Shown piece after piece: positions 1-5,953 of a DNA stretch of 7,387 nt. Origin of the DNA: Conexibacter sp. (GTDB lineage: Bacteria > Actinomycetota > Thermoleophilia > Solirubrobacterales > Solirubrobacteraceae); the NCBI GenBank assembly GCA_025964295.1, contig JAOPZD010000169.1, positions 1-7,387 on the forward strand, in the 5' to 3' direction. A model generated the notes under the pieces. The model did no database searches. It was given only the letters and a program-made list of their open reading frames with translations, and was not told the origin of the DNA. Each line of letters starts with the position of its first letter. Positions within the stretch are counted from its first letter, which is position 1. A program made the translations under genes and the position numbers.

Positions 1-447
1 CACGTCGACCTCCCCGAGCCGGCAGCGCCGCGACGCGACGTCCACGTGCAGGGCGCCGACCTCGGTCGGGCCCACCGGCGCGGGGGCACCGCGGCGCAGG
101 TGCGCCCGCACCCGGGCCCGCAGCTCCGACAGGCGGAACGGTTTGGTCAGGTAGTCGTCGGCACCGGCCTCGAGGCCGACCACCACGTCGACCTCGTCGG
201 TCCGCGCGGTGAGTATCACGATGACGCAGGCGGGCTGCAGGTCCCGGAGCCGGCGCGCGACCTCGAACCCGTCCAGGTCCGGCAGCCCGACGTCGAGCAG
301 CGCCAGCGCGTACGGGGCGTCCCGCGCGGTCGCCAGGGCCTCCGCCGCGGTGGCGGCCCACCGGACCTGGTGGCCGTCGGCGACCAGGCTGTCGCGCAGC
401 GACTCCCCGATCGTCGGGTCGTCCTCGATGAGGAGCAGGTCTGCCAC
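1..447 (-). CDS. OmpR/PhoB-type response regulator, C-terminus outside the window
   Basis: Receives a phosphate from an unseen sensor histidine kinase and should act as a DNA-binding transcription regulator. The 149 visible residues form a complete receiver domain: acidic pocket E8-D9-D10, phospho-acceptor D52 in LLDVGLPDLDG, switch T80 in ILTAR, and K102 in the YLTKPF motif. The segment RARVRAHLRRG marks the usual linker, and the VGALHVDVASRRCRL stretch is how an OmpR-type winged-helix domain normally begins; the rest of it lies left of position 1. I chose the GTG at 447 because it puts the first beta strand (ADLLLIEDD) directly at the N-terminus; an in-frame ATG at 477 would add ten residues unlike the family. 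No clear Shine-Dalgarno is seen at either start. No histidine kinase is in the window, so the signal is unknown. It is divergent from the 103-aa gene. Arg and Val codons are mixed (CGG and CGC), like the first part of the debranching-enzyme gene. Confidence 0.93.
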   Translation of the reverse strand, partial: MADLLLIEDDPTIGESLRDSLVADGHQVRWAATAAEALATARDAPYALALLDVGLPDLDGFEVARRLRDLQPACVIVILTARTDEVDVVVGLEAGADDYLTKPFRLSELRARVRAHLRRGAPAPVGPTEVGALHVDVASRRCRLGEVDV

Positions 448-564
448 AACGCCGACGGTACCGACCCGCCAGATCATTCGCCGTCGACATGGACTCGTCC
501 CGGGGCAGGTCGTACGTTCACGCCATCGGCGCGGCCATGGCCCGCACCGGTGGAGGGGCTGGCG

Positions 565-876
565 ATGTCCGAGTCCAGGCGGGGAGCACCGGACGCCCGA
601 CTCCCCGACCTCGTGGACCGAGTCCTGTCGGCCGCCCGCCGCTGGCGCGCGGGGCCCGAACGGTGGACGCCCGACGACACCGACCTCGAACACCGGATCT
701 GGCTGGAGCTGCGGGACCTCCAGGACTGCCGCGACCGTCCGGAGGGCACCGACGACCTGCCCGCCGCCGCGTCGCGACTCCTCGACGTCGTGCCCCCGCG
801 TTCGGCGTTCCCGCCCGCGGCGGCCGACCTCGGTGCCGCGATCGCGATGCTCGAGCGGCTCCGCGAACACTCCTGA
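565..876 (+). CDS. Small acidic protein of unknown function (103 aa)
   Basis: I do not recognise this protein. It starts MSESRRGAPDARLPDLVDRV and is rich in Asp, Glu, Arg and Ala, with likely amphipathic helices and no membrane segment, signal peptide or cysteine pair (one Cys only, in LQDCRD). The start is decided by a good ribosome binding site, GGAGGGG at 552-558, six bases before the ATG; the same reading frame stays open far upstream, but that part overlaps the opposite-strand response regulator and reads as low-complexity shadow. It is divergent from the response regulator with about 117 bases between starts, and is followed 97 bases later by the debranching-enzyme gene on the same strand, so it may be co-transcribed with either neighbourhood's promoter. 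Function cannot be inferred; regulation by the adjacent response regulator is only a possibility from position. Confidence 0.7.
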   Translation: MSESRRGAPDARLPDLVDRVLSAARRWRAGPERWTPDDTDLEHRIWLELRDLQDCRDRPEGTDDLPAAASRLLDVVPPRSAFPPAAADLGAAIAMLERLREHS

Positions 877-973
877 TCGGACGCTTCGGCCACCGGCGGA
901 CCCGAAAGGTGGTGAGGTGGCATACGCGCCGGGCCACGCCGACCGGCGACGACCCGACGCACCGGAGGCCACC

Positions 974-3151
974 GTGACTGCGCCCCGCGGTCCCGGCGAC
1001 ACGAGCGCACCCCTCGACCGGGGTGGGCTCATCACGGTCGTGGACGGGTCGACGTTCTGCCTGTCGGACCGCAGCGGGGACATCGGCGGCGACCCGCAGG
1101 GGTTGTTCTTCCTCGACGCCCGGCTGGTCTCCCGGTGGGAGCTGCGGATCGACGGGGTGGCGCCGGAGCCGCTGTCGGTCGCCGGCGAGGTGCCGTTCCA
1201 CGCGACGTTCGTGCTCCGGGCGCCCGCGCCGCCCGGCCGGCCCGCGGAGGACCTGCTGGTCCTGCGCCGCCGCTGGGTCGGCCAGGGCATGCGCGAGGAC
1301 CTCGAGCTGCGCAACCACGCCCACACGCCGGTCTCGGTCCGCGTCGAGGTACGGGCGGACGCCGACTTCGACGACCTGCTGGTCGTGAAGGGCGGCCGCA
1401 GCGGGTCCGCAACGCCCGCGGCCGGGGAGCTGATGCGCTCCTGGGGCCGCGGCACGCTGCGGTTCGGGTTCGTCCGCGGGGGCCGGCGACGCGACGTGGT
1501 GCTGACCGCCGATCCCCCGGGTGACGCGTTCCCGAACTCCCTCGCGTGGCAGGTGATCGTCCCGCCGCACGCCACCTGGCATACGTCGCTGAGCCTGTCG
1601 GTGCTGGTGGACGGCGTGGCCGTGCCGCTGAGCCACCCGGCGGGCCAGCCGGTGGAGCACTCGACCACGGCGCTCCGGCGGCGGCTGTGGCGATCGAGGA
1701 TCACCCGGATCGCCACCGGGGACGAGCAGCTCGAGGCGGTGCTGGACCGGTCGCTGGAGGATCTCGGCGCGCTGCGGACCCACGACCCGGAGTTCCCGGA
1801 CGTTCCGGTGGTGGCCGCGGGCGCGCCCTGGTACATGACGCTGTTCGGCCGTGACGCGCTGGTGACGGCGTGGAGCGCGCTGCTGGTCGACCCGGAGCTG
1901 GCCCTCGGCGTGCTCCAGACGCTGGCGCGCCTCCAGGGTCACGGGGAGGACCCGGGCACGGCCGAGCAGCCGGGCCGGATCCTGCACGAGGTCCGCACCA
2001 CCGAGTCCGCCAGCGGCCGGTTCGCCGACGCCGACCTGTACTACGGGACCGTCGACGCACCCGCCCTGTTCGTGATGCTGCTGGGCGAGGTGCACCGGTG
2101 GGGGCTGGACCCCGCGCGGGTGCAGGCCCTCGTCCCGGCGGCGGACGCGTGCCTGGCCTGGATGGAGCGCACCGGGGAGGCGGACGGCATCCTGGCGTAC
2201 GCCCAGCCGCCGGACGACGCCCGGCTCCGCAACCAGGGCTGGAAGGACTCCGACGACGGCGTCCTGCACGAGGACGGCACGCCGCTGGAGCCGCCGATCG
2301 CGCTGGTCGAGCCCCAGGCCTACGCGATCCGCGCGCTGCGCGCGATCGCGCGGCTGCTGCTGGAGCTGGACGCGACCAGCGGCGAGGGCGCGCGCGACCG
2401 CGCTCGCGCGGCGCAGCTCGCCGCACGGGCCAACGCGCTGGAGGAGCGCCTCGAGCGCTTCTGGGTCGCGCACCGCCGCATCTACGGCATGGGCATCGAC
2501 GGCGACGGCCGCACGAGCGCGGCCCTGGCCTCCAACCAGGGCCACCTGCTGTGGTCCGAGGTCCTGGAGCCCGCGCGCGGCCAGGCGGTCCGCGACGCGC
2601 TGATGAGCGAGGCCATGTTCTCGGGCTGGGGCCTGCGGACGCTCGGGCGCGGCGAGCAGGCCTACAACCCGGTCGGCTACCACCTCGGGACGGTGTGGCC
2701 GCACGACACCGCGATGGCCGCGGTCGGCCTGCGCCGCTACGGCTTCGACGACGACTTCACGCGCGTCTTCGAGGGCCTGCTGGAGGCCGCGTCGCACACC
2801 TACGGCTACAGCCTGCCCGAGCTGTTCGCCGGGTTCTCCAGCGAGGAGTACGAGACGCCCGTGCCGTATCCGGTCGCCTGCCACCCGCAGGCGTGGGCGT
2901 CCGGCGCGATCCCCTACATGTTGGTCAACGGCCTCGGCCTCAAGCCCGACGGACTGCAGCGCCGCCTGCGCGTCCGGCGCCCGTCGCTGCCGCGCTGGGT
3001 CAACCGCGTCGACGTCGAGGGGCTGGCGATCGGCAACGGCCGCGTCGACCTGCGCTTCGAGCGCACCGGCGGCGGCGACAGCGTCGCGCTGACCGACGCG
3101 CGCATCGAGGGCGACGTCGACGTCGTCCTGGAGATCGGGCCCGAGCGCTGA
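974..3151 (+). CDS. Amylo-alpha-1,6-glucosidase / glycogen debranching-type protein
   Basis: Probably a cytosolic glycoside hydrolase acting on alpha-glucan branch points or similar oligosaccharides. Length 725 aa matches the common bacterial form with an N-terminal beta-rich GDE_N_bis-like domain (about residues 19-230, opening LITVVDGSTFCLSD) and a C-terminal (alpha/alpha)6 barrel (about 240-700). Conserved barrel segments are PWYMTLFGRDAL (D294), NQGWKDSDDG (420-429, acidic D425/D427/D428), YHLGTVWPHDT (569-579) and PELFAGF (E616), followed by CHPQAWASGAIPY from C636. These acidic residues are the likely active site by family analogy; I cannot say which are acid and base. There is no signal peptide. 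GTG 974 is preceded by GGAGG at 964-968. An alternative GTG at 917 has an SD-like AAAGGTGGTGA but only four bases of spacing; it would add 19 residues before the conserved domain. Codon preference changes sharply within the gene (see findings). Substrate assignment is by family and could be another glucoside. Confidence 0.9.
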   Translation: MTAPRGPGDTSAPLDRGGLITVVDGSTFCLSDRSGDIGGDPQGLFFLDARLVSRWELRIDGVAPEPLSVAGEVPFHATFVLRAPAPPGRPAEDLLVLRRRWVGQGMREDLELRNHAHTPVSVRVEVRADADFDDLLVVKGGRSGSATPAAGELMRSWGRGTLRFGFVRGGRRRDVVLTADPPGDAFPNSLAWQVIVPPHATWHTSLSLSVLVDGVAVPLSHPAGQPVEHSTTALRRRLWRSRITRIATGDEQLEAVLDRSLEDLGALRTHDPEFPDVPVVAAGAPWYMTLFGRDALVTAWSALLVDPELALGVLQTLARLQGHGEDPGTAEQPGRILHEVRTTESASGRFADADLYYGTVDAPALFVMLLGEVHRWGLDPARVQALVPAADACLAWMERTGEADGILAYAQPPDDARLRNQGWKDSDDGVLHEDGTPLEPPIALVEPQAYAIRALRAIARLLLELDATSGEGARDRARAAQLAARANALEERLERFWVAHRRIYGMGIDGDGRTSAALASNQGHLLWSEVLEPARGQAVRDALMSEAMFSGWGLRTLGRGEQAYNPVGYHLGTVWPHDTAMAAVGLRRYGFDDDFTRVFEGLLEAASHTYGYSLPELFAGFSSEEYETPVPYPVACHPQAWASGAIPYMLVNGLGLKPDGLQRRLRVRRPSLPRWVNRVDVEGLAIGNGRVDLRFERTGGGDSVALTDARIEGDVDVVLEIGPER

Positions 3152-3193
3152 GCCGCCCTTGCGCGGCGCGCCCGGCGGCGTACCACCGGGTCC

Positions 3194-3988
3194 ATGGCGA
3201 CCGACTACGCGGGGTTCCTGGCGACCGTCGAGCGGGAGGCGCACGTTCCCCGCGACGAGGCCGAGGGCGCCGTCAGCGCGACGCTGGAGACGCTCGGCGA
3301 GCGCATCTCCGGCGGCGAGGCGCGCGACCTCGCCGAGCGCCTGCCCGCGCAGCTGGCCGAGCTCGTCGTGCGCCACGCCGACGACGGCCCGCAGCCGCTG
3401 TCGGCGCGGGAGTTCCTGAAGCGCGTGCAGATCCGCGAGCTCGTCCCGATCGACGCCGCGGAGGCCCACGTCCGCGCCGTGTTCGCCGCGCTGCGCCGGA
3501 CGGTCGGCCCCGACGAGATCGCCGACCTCGCCTCCGAGCTGCCGCGCGACCTGGAGCGACTGCTCTTCGACGACCCGCCGCCGCCCGACGAGCTCGGCGA
3601 GGACGAGGACTTCGACTTCGTCGACCGCGTCGCGCGCCGCACCGCGCTGGACGCCGAGGGCGCGCGCCGCGCCACCGAGACCGTCCTGGAGATGCTCGCG
3701 TTCCGGCTGTCCGCCGGCGAGGCGGAGGACCTCGCCGCCCACCTGCCCGAGGACCTGCGCGCCGCGGTGCGGCGCGGGACGGCCGAGAAGCGCAGCCCGG
3801 AGGCCGACTGGCTGCCGCTCAAGCAGTTCCTGATCGCGATCGCCGAGCGGGAGGGCGTCCCGCGCTCGGCGGCGCGACTCCACGCGCGCGCGGTGCTCGA
3901 GACGCTGGCCGAGGCGGTCGGCGACGAGATCGACGACGTCGCCGCCCAGCTGCCGGCCGAGTACCGCTCGCTGTTCCCGCGTCCCTGA
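3194..3988 (+). CDS. Tandem DUF2267 protein (264 aa)
   Basis: Cytosolic, acidic, all-helical protein of unknown biochemical role. It reads as four related half-repeats of about 50 residues, at 8-58, 74-124, 142-192 and 212-261. Each opens with a hydrophobic F(L/V)xxV/I segment, continues with an A-rich helix ending in LxxL, then a D/E-I/L-xDLAxxLP turn and a final (L/Y)xxL/V helix. The LP turns are ERLPAQL, SELPRDL, AHLPEDL and AQLPAEY. Two half-repeats make one DUF2267 domain, so this is two domains in tandem, joined by an acidic linker (DDPPPPDELGEDEDFDF, 126-142). DUF2267 proteins are known by sequence only; a role should not be assumed. It starts 42 bases after the debranching-enzyme stop and could be read through from it; a ribosome binding site is not evident (only GGG about three bases before the ATG). 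Its codons are strongly CGC/GTC, like the second part of the preceding gene. Confidence 0.88.
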   Translation: MATDYAGFLATVEREAHVPRDEAEGAVSATLETLGERISGGEARDLAERLPAQLAELVVRHADDGPQPLSAREFLKRVQIRELVPIDAAEAHVRAVFAALRRTVGPDEIADLASELPRDLERLLFDDPPPPDELGEDEDFDFVDRVARRTALDAEGARRATETVLEMLAFRLSAGEAEDLAAHLPEDLRAAVRRGTAEKRSPEADWLPLKQFLIAIAEREGVPRSAARLHARAVLETLAEAVGDEIDDVAAQLPAEYRSLFPRP

Positions 3989-4011
3989 GCGCCCGTCCTG
4001 CGCGTCGTCGG

Positions 4012-4188
4012 CTACACCAACAGGGGCGCAACGCGCGCGACGAACTCGTCCTCGGTCATCCTGACGGCCTCGCGTGGTCGGCCAGCCAGCGCTCCAGCGG
4101 TCATGTCGGCGGGCAGCTCGACCTCCAGGTCCTCGACCTCGCCCGCGCGGACGGGGTAGCGTTCATGAATCAGGCATCTCTTCCGCAT
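4012..4188 (-). CDS. Small ORF (58 aa) or surviving 3' end of a displaced gene
   Basis: An open frame from an ATG at 4188 to a TAG at 4012-4014, overlapping the 3' end of the ATPase gene by 26 bases in another frame. The first eight residues (MRKRCLIH) come from the overlap. From position 4164 down, the protein changes character to ERYPVRAGEVEDLEVELP and later MTAGALAGRP and MTEDEFVARVAPLLV, which looks like the acidic tail of a real protein. Codons there are GC-ending (GTC, GAG, GAC, CTG), like host genes rather than the ATPase. Two readings fit: a small gene translationally coupled to the ATPase, or the 3' remnant of a host gene truncated when the lower-GC ATPase segment arrived. No good ribosome binding site precedes the ATG, which favours the remnant. 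I do not recognise the family. Confidence 0.45.
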   Translation of the reverse strand: MRKRCLIHERYPVRAGEVEDLEVELPADMTAGALAGRPREAVRMTEDEFVARVAPLLV

Positions 4189-5359
4189 CCCGGTCCATGT
4201 AACGTCGCATGAAGCGATCGAACTGGGGAACGGTGAACTTCGCGTAGCCGTAGCGTGGCGTGTACAACAAGCCCTTGCTGATCAGCCGCGCGCGGAGAGG
4301 CGCAACCTGCTGAGAGCCCTTTCCGAGAACCTCCGCGACGTCGGCGGCTTTCTGCGCGTCAGGGCCCAGTTCCGCCATCGCCCGCATATAACGCCGCTCT
4401 TCAAGCGTCGACCGCTGAATACGCGCGCGAAAGAAGCTCTCGTCGAGCTCGGCCTCGACGATCACCTGCGCGGCCGCCGCGTCTTCCGCCGTGATCGTGG
4501 GCCCTTCGGCGAGATTCCACACTGCGCGACCGAACTCCTGGATGAAGTAGGGATAGCCCTCGGTGTACTTAAGGATCATGGTGACAGCCGCGCCGGCGAA
4601 GTCGACTCCCTCAAGCCTCGCCGGCTCGACCAACGCCTGCGTTGCCTCGGGCTCTGGCAGCTCGCCGATCATGGGGAACTTGAAGAGCCTCTCGGCGTAC
4701 GACTTCGCGTCGCCGGCAAGACCGGGGAGCTGTGGCAGGCCGGCTCCTGCAAACGTGACAGGGAGCTGTCGCTGCACGGTCCGATGAACGGCGCCAATCA
4801 GGGCCTCTAGCTCGCGCTTCGAGAGGAACTGGATCTCGTCGAACAAGAAGACGACTCCACCCCCCTTCTCAAGCGCTGCGTTTCCGATCGCCTCGAAAAG
4901 GTCGGCCAAGTCATCGTTCAAGTTCCCGGTGTCCGCACGTCCCATCTCGGCATCCACGTCAAGTCCAGCAGTCAACGTGCCGTCAGGCTGGACGGTCAGC
5001 GAGAAGGACTTCAACACGGCGGCCGCGGTCTTTGCTCGGTCGCCCCAGCGCGCCCTCGGGGAAATCTGCAAGAGGGCGCGCCTGGCCATGTTGGCCATCT
5101 GCGGGCCGAATGGCGTGCTCTTGGAAACCTCCGCATCAGCGGCGACCCAACCCTCTTCTGCGGCGATCTTGTGATACTCGCCAAGCAAGACGGTCTTGCC
5201 AACGCCCCGAAGCCCCGTCACCACCAAGGACTGCTCGGTGTAGCCGGACCGGAGTCGCTTGAGGAGCACTCGGAAGTCCTCGACTTCTGCCCGCCGACCG
5301 GCGAGATAGCGCGGGGGCGCTCCGGCGTTCGGCGTGTAGGGGTTCAGTGCCCGGTCCAT
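4163..5359 (-). CDS. Lone AAA/ORC-CDC6-like ATP-binding protein (398 aa)
   Basis: A P-loop ATPase with a C-terminal winged-helix-like region, probably nucleotide-driven and DNA- or protein-binding. Visible motifs: an N-terminal NPYTPNAGAPPRYLAGRR segment (residues 6-23) with the G-R-x-x-E of ORC/STAND-type ATPases; Walker A GLRGVGKT (49-56, K55); Walker B VVFLFDEIQFL (169-179, D174-E175); a sensor-1-like strand LPVTFAGAGLPQL; and a later helix pair with YTEGYPYFIQEFG. The C-terminal about 75 residues (EERRYMRAMAEL to FDRFMRRYMDRD) resemble a winged helix. No transmembrane segment. The start is fixed by the family-like N-terminus; the ribosome binding site is weak (GAAAAAG). GC is lower than in the flanking genes (about 58% in one 60-base sample I counted), and codons such as AAG, TCG and CTC are used differently, suggesting transfer. 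It stands alone, with no effector gene next to it. Its cellular role is unknown; replication initiation is not implied. Confidence 0.88.
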   Translation of the reverse strand: MDRALNPYTPNAGAPPRYLAGRRAEVEDFRVLLKRLRSGYTEQSLVVTGLRGVGKTVLLGEYHKIAAEEGWVAADAEVSKSTPFGPQMANMARRALLQISPRARWGDRAKTAAAVLKSFSLTVQPDGTLTAGLDVDAEMGRADTGNLNDDLADLFEAIGNAALEKGGGVVFLFDEIQFLSKRELEALIGAVHRTVQRQLPVTFAGAGLPQLPGLAGDAKSYAERLFKFPMIGELPEPEATQALVEPARLEGVDFAGAAVTMILKYTEGYPYFIQEFGRAVWNLAEGPTITAEDAAAAQVIVEAELDESFFRARIQRSTLEERRYMRAMAELGPDAQKAADVAEVLGKGSQQVAPLRARLISKGLLYTPRYGYAKFTVPQFDRFMRRYMDRDAEEMPDS

Positions 5360-5379
5360 GACTTTTTCGAGTCTAACGT

Positions 5380-5402
5380 GGTTTATCGCGAATCGCTAAA
5401 CC
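5380..5402. promoter_or_regulatory. Imperfect inverted repeat before the ATPase gene (candidate operator)
   Basis: Arms GGTTTAtCG (5380-5388) and CGcTAAACC (5394-5402) are complementary at eight of nine positions around a five-base centre (CGAAT). The repeat ends about 20 bases before the ATPase start codon, where an operator or promoter-overlapping site would sit. A TTGACG that could be a -35 box lies just upstream (5418-5413 on the minus strand), but no convincing -10 at 16-18 bases follows it. It could instead be an RNA hairpin in the 5' leader or a remnant of an integration site. No other copy was seen in the window. Confidence 0.35.
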
Positions 5403-5637
5403 CGGATAAGCTCGTCAAACCGCCGGTGCTCATCAGACGTACGAAGGCACCAAGGAGGGCCTCCCGAGATCATCGTTCCGACCGCTCGTCAGCGCCTTGA
5501 CGCAGATACCCACCAGTCGAGATGCCGCGGAGAAGTCCCAATACCGTCGCTTCAAAGCTCTTAGCGGTACCCACGCGCGCTGCCCACGGAGTCCAAGTCA
5601 CCACAGAAGAACATCAACTTCCGGGCGCCCAAACCAC
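5403..5637. other. Intergenic stretch between ATPase and tRNA terminator
   Basis: About 235 bases of comparatively AT-richer sequence. Open frames crossing it on both strands read as unstructured, and none has a ribosome binding site with family-like sequence. A short GGAGG/CCTCC inverted repeat is present at about 5454-5464. No copy of the tRNA 3' end, no insertion-sequence ends and no integrase fragment could be recognised here. Confidence 0.5.
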
Positions 5638-5663
5638 AGAAGGCCCGCAAGCGCGGACCTTCT
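5638..5663 (-). terminator. Hairpin terminator after tRNA-Ala
   Basis: Read on the minus strand, AGAAGGTCCGC, a four-base loop GCTT and GCGGGCCTTCT form an 11-bp stem with a single G-U pair. It begins seven bases after the 3' end of the tRNA. There is no T-run after the stem (GTGGTTTGGG), as is common for terminators in high-GC actinobacteria. Confidence 0.75.
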
Positions 5664-5670
5664 GCTCTCA

Positions 5671-5743
5671 TGGAGCCAGACGGGATCGAACCGACGACCT
5701 CCTGCTTGCAAAGCAGGCGCTCTCCCAGCTGAGCTATGGCCCC
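5671..5743 (-). tRNA. tRNA-Ala (anticodon TGC)
   Basis: A 73-base tRNA gene on the minus strand. The acceptor stem GGGGCCA/TGGCTCC has seven pairs including G3-U70, the identity element read by alanyl-tRNA synthetase. The D arm is GCTC...GAGC, the anticodon arm is CCTGC-TTTGCAA-GCAGG with anticodon TGC, the variable loop is AGGTC and the T arm is GTCGG-TTCGATC-CCGTC. The T stem has one T-T opposition at its second pair. The discriminator base is A and CCA is not encoded. It stands alone rather than in a visible rRNA operon. Its 3' end faces the lower-GC ATPase gene, the usual side for elements that integrate into tRNA genes. Confidence 0.97.
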
Positions 5744-5754
5744 GAGCCCGAGGG

Positions 5755-5783
5755 AGTCTAGCTCGGACGGGCTGGAGGTTGAA
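5755..5783 (-). promoter_or_regulatory. Candidate promoter of tRNA-Ala
   Basis: On the minus strand, TTCAAC (5783-5778) and TAGACT (5760-5755) are separated by exactly 17 bases, and the -10 box ends 11 bases before the tRNA 5' end, leaving a short leader for RNase P. The -10 matches TATAAT at four of six positions and the -35 matches TTGACA at three of six. It lies just downstream of the stop codon of the 28-aa ORF, so the tRNA is likely transcribed on its own. Confidence 0.45.
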
Positions 5784-5788
5784 GGCGG

Positions 5789-5875
5789 CTAGAGGCGCCG
5801 GCCGCGGCGGGAGTAGCCGATCCCGCCGCCCGTGAGGAGGAGGATCAAGATGATGATGAGCAGGATGGTCAGCAT
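5789..5875 (-). CDS. 28-aa single-span membrane microprotein
   Basis: A very short ORF with an N-terminal run of Leu/Ile (MLTILLIIILILLL) that is long enough to span a membrane, then a Gly turn (TGGGIGYS) and a basic C-terminus (RRGRRL). The positive-inside rule would leave the basic tail in the cytoplasm. A ribosome binding site GGAGAGG (5889-5883 on the minus strand) lies seven bases before the ATG. Its pattern recalls the tiny hydrophobic DUF3309-type proteins, but it is shorter and I do not assign it to that family. It lies between the patatin gene (78 bases between stop and start) and tRNA-Ala, all on one strand. Function unknown; it is short enough that annotation programs would normally miss it. 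Confidence 0.6.
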   Translation of the reverse strand: MLTILLIIILILLLTGGGIGYSRRGRRL

Positions 5876-5885
5876 GAAGGTGCCT

Positions 5886-5908
5886 CTCCGATCGAGATGT
5901 GATCGGAG
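5886..5908 (-). promoter_or_regulatory. Hairpin overlapping the ribosome binding site of the 28-aa ORF
   Basis: CTCCGATC (5886-5893) and GATCGGAG (5901-5908) are perfectly complementary, with a seven-base loop. On the minus-strand RNA, the 3' arm ends in GGAG, which is the first part of the GGAGAGG ribosome binding site of the microprotein. The hairpin could hide that site, or act as a terminator/attenuator after the patatin gene, whose stop is about 45 bases upstream. No T-run follows. Confidence 0.45.
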
Positions 5909-5953
5909 GCGTACCCAAGGTGCGCGGTGCTCAGGCAGATCGGGGCAGATCGC

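Noticed and set aside
3152..3179. GCCGCC/GGCGGC inverted repeat between the debranching enzyme and DUF2267 genes as a terminator
   Set aside because: Only six pairs with a 16-base loop, no T-run, and it is directly before the next start codon; chance pairing is likely in this GC-rich stretch.
518..3883. A 1121-codon open frame on the minus strand across the debranching-enzyme and DUF2267 genes
   Set aside because: It is antisense to two well-supported genes, is dominated by Arg, Gly, Ala, Val and Gln low-complexity sequence, and has no recognisable domain. Long antisense frames are expected in very high-GC genes.
3989..4029. GCGCCC/GGGCGC as a bidirectional terminator between convergent genes
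   Set aside because: The loop of 29 bases is too long for six pairs to be convincing.
1870..4212. A 780-codon plus-strand frame out of phase with the debranching enzyme
   Set aside because: The product is almost all Arg, Ala, Gly and Pro, and it runs through the stop and intergenic region of real genes. It is a GC-driven shadow.
4012..5743. A duplicated tRNA-Ala 3' end marking an att site on the far side of the ATPase
   Set aside because: I looked for the T-arm and acceptor sequence (such as GGTTCGATCC on either strand) between 3989 and 5670 and found no second copy.
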